Assembly (NCBI GenBank): GCA_947488155.1
Contig: CANKYK010000002.1
Coordinates: 378,001 to 442,000, forward strand
Reading direction: 5' to 3'
DNA from: an uncultured Erythrobacter sp.
Lineage (GTDB): Bacteria; Pseudomonadota; Alphaproteobacteria; Sphingomonadales; Sphingomonadaceae
DNA: 64,000 bases
Program-made: the position numbers and the translations under genes
Shown: in pieces, positions 11,428 to 19,980 of the stretch
How the letters are laid out: each line of letters opens with the position of its first letter
Numbering within the stretch: the first letter of the stretch is position 1
Notes under the pieces: model-generated
Seen by the model: only the letters and a program-made list of their open reading frames with translations
The model's database searches: none
What the model was told of the DNA's origin: nothing

Positions 11428-12810
11428 TTATGCTGGTTGAATATCCAGCTCTCGCACGCGCAGTCCGGGAATGCCGCCGGGCGGCGTGTTGAGCGGGATC
11501 GGCTGAAGCCGCGCGGCGCTTGCCGTGCTTGGCTGTCCGACGACATAATGGCGCGTCACTGGCTCGCCATTGCCTTGCGTTATCGTGATCTGCAGCAGCG
11601 GCACAAACAGCGGGACATTGCCCTGGCGCATCACCTGTAATTTGCTGGTCGGCAATTGCACCTGACCGCTTTCGGCATGGCTTTTATTGGGTCCGATGCG
11701 TGGGATAATCACCGGTTCGGGACGATCAAACCCCAGGACGGAGCTACCCGGAATTGCTCCGCTCTGGGCGCTGGTTAGGATTGCGGAAACGGACACATCG
11801 CGCACCGCATTGGCGGTTCGATTGGCGAGGTTCAGGCGGTAATCGAGCGTGAAGTTCATCACGCTGCGGGTTGCGCGCACGATTTCAATATCAATGTCGA
11901 TCCGCGCCGGCGCACGGGGAATCGGCGCGTTATCCTTGGCTGGCTCGCTGATCTCGGTCATGGCGGGTGCGGCTGGCGTGTTGATTGTATTGGTAGCGGT
12001 TGTCGCTGCGAGTGCGGGCCCGCTCGGGGCTGGTTCAAGTTCCGGCTTATGACGCGGCGCTACCTTTGGTTGCTCAATTTCGGGCACGGTGACGGTCGCT
12101 GTTCCGCGCCGCAGGAACAAGGTCCCGCCAATCAACAGGGCGAGCAATGTAAGACCGCCTGCGATCCATGCCCAAAGCGGTATCGCACTGGCGGCATCAC
12201 TGGTCGCGGTGTCTGGAACTGCTGTGTCTGGGCTTGCGGGGTTCGGCAACGGAGCATTGGTGTCAAATCCGGGTGTTCCCTCGCCCGTAGGCGCTTCTGT
12301 CACTGCAGGAGATGATACACCGGAAGCGCCGCCGCCCGCATTGCTCGGTGCGCTTGGCTGCCCTGTTGGAAGGCGATTGGGCGGTGTGACCGAGTCTGAA
12401 GCGGAACCTGCCGCTCCCGTCGCCTCGGGAGATACCGTGTCGCTCGGACTCAGAACCGGCGTGATCGTCGGTGCAGGGCTGGGCAAGTCAATCGCAGGGG
12501 CTGTGGGATCAGAACTGGGGACCGTGCTCGGGTCGGCCTGTGTGGGCGCAGGCGCTGGCCTATCGGTCGGAATAACGCGCGGCGGCAAGGCCGCTGGCCC
12601 GGTGTCATCCGCAGGGCCTTCGACCTCTGGCCGGGGCGTGGGTGTGCTGGTCGGCAGTGTAAAGCCGCCCGGTGAGGACTGCGCCACCGTTGGCGCGGTC
12701 GCACCAATGCTCAGCGCAATGAGAACGCACATGACCGCCGCTTTGGGCGCGGACAATATCCGAAAAGAAGAAACAGCAAGCATGATCTTTGGCGTAGCGG
12801 GTCTTTTCAA
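11428..12810 (-). CDS. Pro/Ser-rich membrane protein, unknown function
   Basis: A 460-residue protein I do not recognise. A hydrophobic N-terminal segment ending in APTVAQ looks like a signal peptide. It is followed by about 170 residues of Pro/Ser/Thr-rich low-complexity sequence, one clear transmembrane helix (IPLWAWIAGGLTLLALLIGG, near 215-235) followed by basic residues, a second Pro/Ala-rich linker, and a C-terminal beta-rich domain of about 150 residues containing NFTLDYRLNLANRTANAVRD. Topology suggests an extracytoplasmic stalk with the folded domain inside the cell. Starts at 12783 or 12732 are also possible. It is in the same direction as sseA but separated by 45 bases. Confidence 0.7.
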   Translation of the reverse strand: MKRPATPKIMLAVSSFRILSAPKAAVMCVLIALSIGATAPTVAQSSPGGFTLPTSTPTPRPEVEGPADDTGPAALPPRVIPTDRPAPAPTQADPSTVPSSDPTAPAIDLPSPAPTITPVLSPSDTVSPEATGAAGSASDSVTPPNRLPTGQPSAPSNAGGGASGVSSPAVTEAPTGEGTPGFDTNAPLPNPASPDTAVPDTATSDAASAIPLWAWIAGGLTLLALLIGGTLFLRRGTATVTVPEIEQPKVAPRHKPELEPAPSGPALAATTATNTINTPAAPAMTEISEPAKDNAPIPRAPARIDIDIEIVRATRSVMNFTLDYRLNLANRTANAVRDVSVSAILTSAQSGAIPGSSVLGFDRPEPVIIPRIGPNKSHAESGQVQLPTSKLQVMRQGNVPLFVPLLQITITQGNGEPVTRHYVVGQPSTASAARLQPIPLNTPPGGIPGLRVRELDIQPA

Positions 12811-12981
12811 AAATAGCGGTGTGCACGGACTCAGCGGTCATAGCACTTTGCGGGTGCGGCCGGGCAGCGCGATTACAACATAACGGCGCAGCACTGCCAC
12901 CGCATGTCTGACATAGATATTAACGCCGCCCCGTCCAGCTTGTCGCTTGCATGGAGCGCCCTTTCGCGGCAACAGCGCGGC

Positions 12982-13452
12982 ATGGAAACCACACCTAACG
13001 ATCCCGCTGCGCCCGCATTCCTGGGCAAAGACACACCGCTGCCGACTTCGCCCGAAGAGGCGGTGCTCGATTACGTACCAAATCCGCGCAAGGGATCGCT
13101 GTTTTTGGTGCGTTTTGCCGCGCCAGAGTTCACATCACTATGCCCGGTCACCAACCAACCGGATTTTGCGCATTTGGTGATCGATTATGCGCCCGGTGAT
13201 ACAATCGTTGAATCGAAGAGCCTCAAGCTGTTTCTGGGCAGTTTTCGCAATCACAACGGCTTTCACGAGGATGTGACCGTCGGCATTGGCCAGCGGCTGG
13301 CCGAGGAAATGAAGCCCAAATGGCTGCGTATTGGCGGCTATTGGTATCCGCGCGGCGGCATTCCGATCGATGTGTTCTGGCAGACAGGCGCCGCGCCAGA
13401 GGGCCTATGGGTGCCCGATCAAGGCGTTCAGCCCTATCGCGGCCGCGGATAA
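12982..13452 (+). CDS. queF: NADPH-dependent 7-cyano-7-deazaguanine (preQ0) reductase
   Basis: Reduces preQ0 to preQ1 in queuosine tRNA-modification synthesis. The 156-residue form begins at the ATG at 12982, close to the usual length of the short (YkvM-type) QueF; an in-frame ATG at 12904 would add 26 residues not typical of the family. Key residues are the nucleophile Cys54 in [12 protein letters not shown] with general acid Asp61, the [13 protein letters not shown] motif (77-89), and His95/Glu96 of FHED. T-fold enzyme of the GTP cyclohydrolase I-like group. Stands alone, followed by tRNA-Thr on the other strand. Confidence 0.95.
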   Translation: METTPNDPAAPAFLGKDTPLPTSPEEAVLDYVPNPRKGSLFLVRFAAPEFTSLCPVTNQPDFAHLVIDYAPGDTIVESKSLKLFLGSFRNHNGFHEDVTVGIGQRLAEEMKPKWLRIGGYWYPRGGIPIDVFWQTGAAPEGLWVPDQGVQPYRGRG

Positions 13453-13488
13453 TTCGCACAGCCTTATTGTTGCTGGTAATAAATGAAG

Positions 13489-13564
<76 letters not shown>

Positions 13565-13777
13565 ACATCTCGTTAAGAGGAGGCCCCCTTAGGCGAAAGA
13601 TTTGCGGCCCTCAAGTGACAAAGCGGCAGGGCGCCAACAAATTTGAATTCTGGTGGCTGAGCGCAAGCCGCTACCCGCGACATTTGCGACCCAAAGACAG
13701 TCAGTTTTCAATTTTGCAGAGCATTGTTTGCAGTTCGTCGAACATCACCGCCAATCGCTGGTTTTTTTCCGTGTTTC

Positions 13778-13791
13778 TAAGATACATCTTA
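13778..13791. promoter_or_regulatory. 14-bp palindrome, candidate PadR operator (TM2 gene)
   Basis: TAAGATACATCTTA is a near-perfect palindrome 21 bases before the TM2 gene ATG. An almost identical palindrome lies in front of the padR gene at 17222-17235. The shared site suggests that the TM2 gene is a target of that regulator. Confidence 0.5.
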
Positions 13792-13812
13792 GTGTGCGAA
13801 AAGGGACCGGTG

Positions 13813-14214
13813 ATGGACGAAAATCTGCAGAGGCAAATGATTATTGAGGCGGACCGTAAATCGGTGGGCGTCGCCTATTTGCTGTGGCTGGTCCTTGGCG
13901 GATTTGGGGTTCACCGCTTCTATGCTGGCAGCACAAAGACCGGCATCATGCAGCTGCTTTTGTTGCTTTCGGTTGTAGGCTGGTTGGTTCTGGTCCCATG
14001 GTTGCTGATCGACTTGGCACTTATCCCCGGCCTGGTGCGCGATCACAATATGAAGACTATAGGCGAGCTCAATTTCTCGTCTCATGAGGGACCGGTAAAG
14101 CCCGCGCGCAAGCTCCAATCCGAAGCGGATAGGCGCCGCGAAGCAATGATCGAGGATCTGCGCGCCTCAGGATACCGCAAAGAGCGGCGCGACATTTTCA
14201 ATTCTTACAACTAA
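13813..14214 (+). CDS. TM2-domain membrane protein
   Basis: A 133-residue protein with a TM2 domain: a basic YLLWLVLGGFGVHRFYAG first half-helix with the family's G-x-H-R-F-Y turn, then a second helix (LLLLLSVVGWLVLVPWLLID). The soluble C-terminus (about 85-133) is charged and ends in RRDIFNSYN. The ATG at 13813 was chosen because it follows AGGGA and starts just ahead of the domain; the longer open frame runs back through tRNA-Thr. TM2 proteins have no agreed function. A palindrome resembling the one before padR sits in the promoter. Confidence 0.85.
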   Translation: MDENLQRQMIIEADRKSVGVAYLLWLVLGGFGVHRFYAGSTKTGIMQLLLLLSVVGWLVLVPWLLIDLALIPGLVRDHNMKTIGELNFSSHEGPVKPARKLQSEADRRREAMIEDLRASGYRKERRDIFNSYN

Positions 14215-14226
14215 GCGAGCCGCGGT

Positions 14227-15135
14227 CTAGAACGCGCCAAAGGTCCAGCCTTCAACGCGGGCGACCTCTGCCGTCAACGTGCGCGGTTCCCAGCGCTCCG
14301 GCTCCTTGTGCACTTTGCGCAGCCATGCCGCCGTCAGCAAAGCGTCAGAGGAATGGTCATCAATCTCACCGATTTGCGCAACCGGTGGGCTGTCCAAACC
14401 CTCTAGCGCAGCGTTCAGGTCGGCATAGGTCAGCAGTTTCGTTCGCGCACCGCGTCCGCCCATGCTGGCGGCGGCCTCTTTGGCGGCAAGCCCAGTGTAA
14501 ATCTCCACCAATAGTGATCCGCGCGTCGGATGTTTGGGCGGGATTGGTTGCACCGGCCAGACCGGCAGATGCCCCTTAAGGTGGTGCAGCATGCGCATCC
14601 CGGTCAGCGAGCTTTTGCCAACTTGCGCCGCTCCGACGAGGTTGAAATTGCTGACCGGGCGGCATTTTTGTGCGCGTTGAGCGGTCTCTGCCTGACGAAA
14701 GCGCCCCTCGCGTGAAATGGCATCGGGCAGATGAAAGCGGTCGCCGACCTTGTCCTTGCTGTGCCTGAAATAGCGCGCGGCCTCTGGGTGGCTGAGGAAA
14801 CTGTGCGCGCCCAAATGCGGGTCATCGGCGCAAATCCGGTCGATCAATTCCCAGAGGCCATTGGCGTGGCGCGGGCTTTCGTCCCAACCCGGAAAATACG
14901 CGCCTGCATCGACGAAGGGCAGACTGATGCCGAGGTCAATCCCAACCAAGGTGTTGGAGGGTAGCTCTTCGCGCAGCAATCCGAGCACTTCTGTGCGAGA
15001 CCAGCCGCGCTGCGGGGCCTCAACCAGCACCGGCGGGCCGCCTTTGGCATCGGCGAGGGCCAAAGCGATGCCACGATGCCGCTCACCCTTTGCACCAGAC
15101 CAGTCGATCGCCAAAAAGTGATCAAAGCCGCGCAT
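14227..15135 (-). CDS. RNase H-fold-like protein (DUF429-like), unknown function
   Basis: A 302-residue cytoplasmic protein. The N-terminal FLAIDWSGAKG followed by a strand ending in LVGIDLGISLPF resembles the acidic beta-strand pattern of RNase H-fold proteins such as the DUF429 group, and a later DDHSSDALLTAAW has the C-terminal Asp expected for that fold. I cannot place it in a named family with certainty. Its ATG overlaps the stop of the upstream secreted-protein gene by one base (TAATG), so the two are translated together. Confidence 0.7.
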   Translation of the reverse strand: MRGFDHFLAIDWSGAKGERHRGIALALADAKGGPPVLVEAPQRGWSRTEVLGLLREELPSNTLVGIDLGISLPFVDAGAYFPGWDESPRHANGLWELIDRICADDPHLGAHSFLSHPEAARYFRHSKDKVGDRFHLPDAISREGRFRQAETAQRAQKCRPVSNFNLVGAAQVGKSSLTGMRMLHHLKGHLPVWPVQPIPPKHPTRGSLLVEIYTGLAAKEAAASMGGRGARTKLLTYADLNAALEGLDSPPVAQIGEIDDHSSDALLTAAWLRKVHKEPERWEPRTLTAEVARVEGWTFGAF

Positions 15136-15863
15136 TAAGAGGTCGGACAGATATCGCCCGGTGTCAGTGCCCAGCCGCCCGCTGGGGCCGCGACATAGGA
15201 ATCGCGCCTATATTGTGAGAGGTCATTCCAATCTGTAATCCGGTCATGCGGTATGGCGGAGAGGTGAAGGCAATCCTCACCTTCCCAGCGGTCAATCCGC
15301 CAATCGGCAAGGTTTGGTATGGTGGTCTCGACCCGCATTGGGGTGATACCTCCAGGATAGATGCGCCAAACAGCGAAGCCTTCAAAGCCACCCCATCCTG
15401 CCTCAGAAAACTGGACGACCGCAAAAAATGTCTTGTCGGGTGAGAACGACGGCTTAGTGCCGATATCCATCGATTGTCCGGTGCCAACCGAGTCGATCAG
15501 AATATAACCCCCAGCCTCATATCCCCGCCAGCTAAAGCCGAGAAAGCGATTATCAAAGCGCTGATAATTGTCCGCAACTTCGAACCAAGCTGTCTCAACG
15601 CAATGCACGGCCTGCATCTGGGTCATGACAGCAATCCAGTTCATTGAGCTGCTGGCGATATAGGTCCAGTCTTTCGGTAGGACGAGGGGCTGTTTGCGGC
15701 TGGTGTGGTGGTCGCCCAGGACCGATTTGCTGGGGCATCGTACCTCCGCATCGGGCACATAGAGTTCATCGGCGTGCACCGCTGCAGGAGCAAGCAAGGA
15801 AAGGCTGCTAAGAGCACCTAGAGCTATTCCCCGCGCAATTCGGCCCGTCTGTTTGCCCACCAT
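15135..15863 (-). CDS. Secreted protein of unknown function
   Basis: A 242-residue protein with a classical signal peptide: basic GKQTGRIAR, hydrophobic GIALGALSSLSLLAPA, and a likely cleavage after VHA. The mature part is rich in Trp, Tyr and Asp and has five cysteines (including CPSK, HCVE, DCLH, DICP), suggesting disulfides and a periplasmic location. No family was recognised. The start overlaps the last 40 bases of rarA; no better start is visible without losing the signal peptide. Confidence 0.65.
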   Translation of the reverse strand: MVGKQTGRIARGIALGALSSLSLLAPAAVHADELYVPDAEVRCPSKSVLGDHHTSRKQPLVLPKDWTYIASSSMNWIAVMTQMQAVHCVETAWFEVADNYQRFDNRFLGFSWRGYEAGGYILIDSVGTGQSMDIGTKPSFSPDKTFFAVVQFSEAGWGGFEGFAVWRIYPGGITPMRVETTIPNLADWRIDRWEGEDCLHLSAIPHDRITDWNDLSQYRRDSYVAAPAGGWALTPGDICPTS

Positions 15864-17161
15864 TCCATTCGCTCCTTCACTTTGCGTTCAAACCCGCGCT
15901 CGACCGGCGCGTAATAGTCCTGAGGCTTCATCCCCTCCGGCCAATAATTGTCGCCAGAAAAGCCGTCCTCTGCATTGTGATCGTAGGCATAGCCTTTGCC
16001 ATAGCCAATGTCTTTCATCAGCTTAGTCGGTGCATTTAAGATGTTTTGCGGCGGCATGAGGCTGCCGGTTTCGCGCGCGGATTTGAATGCGGCCTTCTGC
16101 GCGGCATAGGCGGCGTTCGATTTGGGCGCGGTCGCGAGGTAGAGGCAGGCCTGAACAATCGCGAGCTCGCCTTCGGGCGACCCCAGAAATTCATAGGCGT
16201 CCTTGGCCGCCAGGCATTGGGTCAGCGCGTTTGGATCAGCCAGACCAATGTCTTCGCTGGCAAAGCGGACCAGGCGGCGCAGCACATACATCGGCTCTTC
16301 GCCAGCGGTCAGCATCCGCGCCATGTAATACAGGGCTGCCTGCGGATCGGAGCCGCGCAAGGATTTATGCAGCGCGCTGATAAGGTTGTAATGGCCCTCG
16401 CGGTCCTTGTCATAGACGGCGACGCGCCGCTGAAGGAATTGGCCAAGGGCGGCGGGATCAAGCGGTTCAGTGAGCGCTGCGTTGTAGAGTGTTTCTGCCT
16501 GACCCAGCAGAAAACGGCCATCGCCGTCCGCGCTTGCTATCAGGGCGGCGCGTGCATCCTCGGTGAGGGGGAGGGGGCCTTCCAGCGTCTCTGCCCGGGC
16601 GAGCAGAGCCTCCAGTGCCTCATGGCTTAACCGCTCCAGGATCAGCACTTGGCTGCGACTGAGCAGTGCGGCGTTGAGTTCAAAACTGGGGTTTTCGGTG
16701 GTCGCTCCCACCAATGTCACCGTGCCGCGCTCGACGAAGGGCAGAAAGCCATCCTGCTGCGCGCGGTTGAAGCGGTGGATCTCGTCCACGAACAGCAGCG
16801 TGCGCTGGCCTGCGCCCGCCATCTTATCTGCCTCGGCAAAGGCCTTCTTGAGATCGGCCACGCCTGAGAATACCGCGCTGATCGAGACAAACCGCATGCC
16901 CACACTGTTGGCGAGCAGGCGCGCGATACTGGTCTTGCCCGTGCCCGGCGGCCCCCACAAGATCATGCTGGAAAGCTTGCCTGCTGCCACCATGCGCCCA
17001 ATTGCGCCAGTCGGCCCGGTCAGATGTTCCTGCCCGATGATCTCGCCAAGGTTGCGCGGGCGCAGCCGATCCGCCAGCGGCGCGTCATCGCGCGTCTGGT
17101 CAGGCCCGCCAGAGGGGCCTCCGGCGGGTGGCGCCGCATCATTTCCGAACAAGTCAGTCAT
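15824..17161 (-). CDS. rarA: Replication-associated recombination protein A (AAA+ ATPase)
   Basis: A 445-residue RarA/MgsA ATPase, which acts at stalled replication forks with RecA and SSB. It has Walker A WGPPGTGKTS (69-78), Walker B FVDEIHRFN (about 124-132), sensor 1 VGATTENPSFELN, and the C-terminal tetramerisation region ending in RMEWWANRRAELRGE. The start at 17161 (MTDLF) is used since the family begins just before ADRLRP; upstream in-frame Mets would extend into the padR promoter. Divergent from padR with a 116-base shared upstream region. Confidence 0.93.
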   Translation of the reverse strand: MTDLFGNDAAPPAGGPSGGPDQTRDDAPLADRLRPRNLGEIIGQEHLTGPTGAIGRMVAAGKLSSMILWGPPGTGKTSIARLLANSVGMRFVSISAVFSGVADLKKAFAEADKMAGAGQRTLLFVDEIHRFNRAQQDGFLPFVERGTVTLVGATTENPSFELNAALLSRSQVLILERLSHEALEALLARAETLEGPLPLTEDARAALIASADGDGRFLLGQAETLYNAALTEPLDPAALGQFLQRRVAVYDKDREGHYNLISALHKSLRGSDPQAALYYMARMLTAGEEPMYVLRRLVRFASEDIGLADPNALTQCLAAKDAYEFLGSPEGELAIVQACLYLATAPKSNAAYAAQKAAFKSARETGSLMPPQNILNAPTKLMKDIGYGKGYAYDHNAEDGFSGDNYWPEGMKPQDYYAPVERGFERKVKERMEWWANRRAELRGE

Positions 17162-17221
17162 TCGTCTGGTCTGATAAGGCGCTGGTCGGAAAATGCCATC
17201 CACCTCTTGCATCGATAGCTC

Positions 17222-17235
17222 TGAGATATATCTTA
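17222..17235. promoter_or_regulatory. 14-bp palindrome, candidate PadR autoregulatory operator
   Basis: TGAGATATATCTTA, one base from the perfect palindrome TAAGATATATCTTA, lies between the divergent rarA and padR genes, 43 bases before the padR ATG. PadR regulators commonly repress their own promoters through AT-rich palindromes. A second near-copy precedes the TM2 gene (13778-13791). Confidence 0.5.
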
Positions 17236-17277
17236 AGCCTATCAAGAGTTATCGAATTGAATTTGGGAGAGTGAATT

Positions 17278-17931
17278 ATGACATGGCAGAAACGGCGCCG
17301 CGGCAATTGGAATGGTGGCTGGAATAACCTCGGCCCATTGGTCGCAATGATGGCGTCTTCCGCGGGTGATTGGGAGGAGATCGGCGAGAAAATGCGCGGC
17401 GGCGGCTCGTGGCAAGACGGCCCCAAACGGCGCAAGCGTCGGGGCCGGATGTTTGGCCAGGGCGAATTGCGTCTCGCATTGCTGGCGTTGATCAATGAAG
17501 AACCGCGCCATGGCTATGAGCTGATCAAGGCGATCGAAGACATGACGGCGGGCGGCTATGCGCCGAGCCCGGGTGCGGTCTATCCGACGCTGCAAATGCT
17601 TGAGGAAGAGGGCAAGATTAAACCGGCCAAGTCGAAGGCCAAGGCAGAGGACGGCGAAACGAGCGGTAAGAAGCCATTCAAGGCGACCAAATCTGGCAAG
17701 GCAGAGCTGGCTGAGCGCGCTGAAGATGTCGATCAACTGATGGGCCGGATCAATGAGCACGGCGACCGGGCTGAAAAGGTGAAGGAGCGTTCACCCGATT
17801 TGTTCCGCGCGATGGGCAATCTCGGCTCTGTGCTGAAAAACCGCGCGCGCGCCGGAAAACTCGATCAGAACGCGATGAACGAAATTGTCGACATTATCGA
17901 TGAGGTCGCCAAGCGCATCGAAAGAATGTGA
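17278..17931 (+). CDS. PadR-family transcriptional regulator
   Basis: A 217-residue PadR regulator. A long Gly/Arg/Trp-rich N-terminal extension (1-57) precedes the winged helix, whose recognition region is LALLALINEEPRHGYELIKAIEDMTAG read as two helices, then SPGAVYPTLQMLEEEG (the PadR wing signature). A C-terminal helical part (about 140-217) should mediate dimerisation. A good ribosome site (GGGAGAG) precedes the ATG. A palindromic site lies upstream. A large hairpin follows 16 bases after the stop and may end the transcript. Confidence 0.9.
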   Translation: MTWQKRRRGNWNGGWNNLGPLVAMMASSAGDWEEIGEKMRGGGSWQDGPKRRKRRGRMFGQGELRLALLALINEEPRHGYELIKAIEDMTAGGYAPSPGAVYPTLQMLEEEGKIKPAKSKAKAEDGETSGKKPFKATKSGKAELAERAEDVDQLMGRINEHGDRAEKVKERSPDLFRAMGNLGSVLKNRARAGKLDQNAMNEIVDIIDEVAKRIERM

Positions 17932-17946
17932 GCGCCGTTGATTAGA

Positions 17947-18034
17947 GCCTAGCCGCCCGTTCCCTCCACCCTTCCTCCCGGAGCCTACCGGGATAACATC
18001 CGGGTGGAAGGGTGGAGGGAACGGGTGGCTAGGC
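17947..18034. repeat. Long imperfect hairpin, repeat family 1, copy 1
   Basis: Two 35-base arms (17947-17981 and 18000-18034) pair with one mismatch and one G-T pair across an 18-base loop. The copy at 43501-43586 shares the inner stem and outer GCCTAGCC, while a two-base step in the stem is TT/AA here and GC/GC there. It begins 16 bases after the padR stop and has no T-run, so it is more a processing or REP-like element than a standard terminator. Confidence 0.85.
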
Positions 18035-18150
18035 CAGATGGTACGAACGAACAGGCGCGGGCTTCCAGCCCCCGGTTTGCCCGCGCTGCGCCTTTGATAT
18101 AACTTCACCCTTCTGAGACTGGGTCGCGTCCATTCTTGGGAGGGAATATC

Positions 18151-18582
18151 ATGGATCAATCTGTCAAAACGCCTTGGCACCTGTGGGTCGTCGGGGCGCT
18201 TTCACTGTTGTGGAATTCTGGCGGCGTCATCAGTTATACGATGACCAAGCTCGCCGCTTTGGATGGCACCGGCATGCCACCCGAGCAGCTTGACTATTAT
18301 TACAGCTTCCCGGCATGGGCCACGGCCTTTTGGGCGCTGGGCGTCTGGGGATGCTTCTTTGGATCCGCTGCGCTGCTTTTCAGAAGTCGCTATGCGGTCT
18401 GGCTGTTTGGGATTTCGATTATCGGCCTTGTCGGCACCACGATATTTCAGCGCTTTTTTTCGGAAATGCCTGAAACGCTGCAAACCGCTGGGCACACCGT
18501 GTTTGCGGCGGCAATCTGGGTGGTTACCATCGGGCTGTTTTTCTATGCGCGCTCCATGGCCAAATCAGGTGTGCTGAGATAG
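18151..18582 (+). CDS. Small integral membrane protein, unknown function
   Basis: A 143-residue protein with four predicted transmembrane helices: LWVVGALSLLWNSGGVISY, PAWATAFWALGVWGCFFGSA, AVWLFGISIIGLVGTTIF and AGHTVFAAAIWVVTIGLFFY. The first loop carries YYYSFPAW. The ATG at 18151 follows a strong GGGAGGG site; an upstream in-frame ATG at 18136 would place the ribosome site inside the gene. The pattern is seen in many sphingomonad small membrane proteins without known function. Confidence 0.8.
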   Translation: MDQSVKTPWHLWVVGALSLLWNSGGVISYTMTKLAALDGTGMPPEQLDYYYSFPAWATAFWALGVWGCFFGSAALLFRSRYAVWLFGISIIGLVGTTIFQRFFSEMPETLQTAGHTVFAAAIWVVTIGLFFYARSMAKSGVLR

Positions 18583-18618
18583 AGGGAGGTGTTTGAAGAG
18601 CTACAGGCGCGTTAGCAA

Positions 18619-19809
18619 CTAAGCCGCAATCTCTTCAGCCATTTCCTTCGCGATCAGAGCCTCGCGTTCCTGAACCAGTCGGACATACATATCGGCGACC
18701 ACGCGGTTGATCGCCTCCCAACTGTATTCGCGCGAATTCATTTCGCCCGCTGCGCCGTGGCTCGTGCGCAGTTCATGATCGGTACAATAGGGCGCGAGTG
18801 CCTCGGCGAATGCTTTGGTGTTGCCGGGCGCGACCAAGCAGCCGCTGTCGCCGCATTCCACCAGGCTGGATGCACCTGTGGCTCCGGCTGCCACCACTGG
18901 CAGACCGCTGGCCATCGCCTCCAGCGTCACATTGCCGAAAGTCTCTGTGATGGACGGGTTGAAGAAGATATCGCCGCTCGCCAACGCTTTGCCCAGATCA
19001 GCGCCGGTTTGAAACCCTGCGAAAATTCCGCCGGGCAGGGCATCCTGGAACCAGCCGCGCGCAGGGCCATCGCCGATCACAAGCACTTTGTGCGGAGCCT
19101 GAAGTTTGCGCAGCTCGATAATGCTGTCGGCAAAGACGTCGAGTCCCTTTTCCATGACCAGCCGGCCAAGAAAGACGATCGCAATGTCATCATCGGCCAG
19201 GCCCAGGCTGCGGCGCCATTCCATATCGCGCTTTGATGGGTCGAAGACGGTGCGGTCGACCCCGCGCGTCCATAGGCCAATGTCATCATGCATGCCCTGC
19301 GCGATCAGCTCTTCAATCATGCTTTGCGATGGGGCGACCAGCGCATCGCAGCGATTGTAAAACCGGCGCAGCATCCACAGCACGGCAGGTTCTAGAAAGC
19401 CCATTTTGTAATAGCGCGGATAGGTCTCAAACCGGGTGTGAACCGAGGATAGCACCGGAATATCGTGTTCCTGCGCCCATTTGAGCGCCGCGTGGCCGGA
19501 TGGGTCAGGCGATGACAGATGCACGATATTGGGTTTGAACTTCTCAAGATCGCGCCGGATCTTGCCGTTAAAGCCTGTCGGCAGACGGTATTCGCCGCGC
19601 CCCTTCACCGGCATGCGCCAGCTGGGCAGGCTCACCAGATCGCCGGTTGGTTCAAAATCAGGTTCATCCACGGTGGGGGAATAGACGCGCACCGCCGCGC
19701 CCAGACCCAGCAGCGAGCCGACGAGGCGATTGAGCGCCTGGTTCGCGCCGTCGCGGGTGTAGTTATAATTGCCGCTGAACAGGGCAATGCGAAGATCGGA
19801 TATTTCCAT
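18619..19809 (-). CDS. Glycosyltransferase, GT4 family
   Basis: A 396-residue GT-B glycosyltransferase. The N-terminal acceptor domain starts RIALFSGNYNYTRDGANQAL with the conserved Gly-rich loop. The C-terminal donor domain has FLGRLVMEKGLDVFADS and PSITETFGNVTLEAMASGLP, where the E-x7-E motif binds the nucleotide sugar. Closest in character to alpha-mannosyl/glucosyltransferases of GT4 that act on lipids or polysaccharides. The acceptor is not identifiable. It is divergent from serC, with about 170 bases between the starts. Confidence 0.9.
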   Translation of the reverse strand: MEISDLRIALFSGNYNYTRDGANQALNRLVGSLLGLGAAVRVYSPTVDEPDFEPTGDLVSLPSWRMPVKGRGEYRLPTGFNGKIRRDLEKFKPNIVHLSSPDPSGHAALKWAQEHDIPVLSSVHTRFETYPRYYKMGFLEPAVLWMLRRFYNRCDALVAPSQSMIEELIAQGMHDDIGLWTRGVDRTVFDPSKRDMEWRRSLGLADDDIAIVFLGRLVMEKGLDVFADSIIELRKLQAPHKVLVIGDGPARGWFQDALPGGIFAGFQTGADLGKALASGDIFFNPSITETFGNVTLEAMASGLPVVAAGATGASSLVECGDSGCLVAPGNTKAFAEALAPYCTDHELRTSHGAAGEMNSREYSWEAINRVVADMYVRLVQEREALIAKEMAEEIAA

Positions 19810-19894
19810 GTTGAGCGCGGCATAGAATGTTGCGCGAGGATTTGCGAGTTTGTTTTGCGCGCGCCGGATGGCGTGCGTAAAACATAGACTCCTT

Positions 19895-19980
19895 CGTTGA
19901 CATGCGGCGAGACGCCACTACACGCGGCTCCGGGCCACGCGGTCCCAACGCCGCGCGAGCTCTCTGTAAGGAGAGAATAC
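19895..19980 (+). promoter_or_regulatory. Structured serC leader, candidate serC RNA motif
   Basis: The region before serC holds GC-rich paired segments and, at 19960-19975, a hairpin CTCTC-TGTAAG-GAGAG whose right arm and loop contain the ribosome site AAGGAG. Folding would hide the site, so control of translation is likely. Its place and form fit the serC RNA element reported upstream of alphaproteobacterial serC genes; I compared from memory only. Confidence 0.5.

Noticed and set aside
12089..12883. 264-codon plus-strand open frame
   Set aside because: It is antisense to the Pro/Ser-rich membrane-protein gene, whose biased codons keep the opposite strand open; the product is Ala/Gly/Val low-complexity without motifs.
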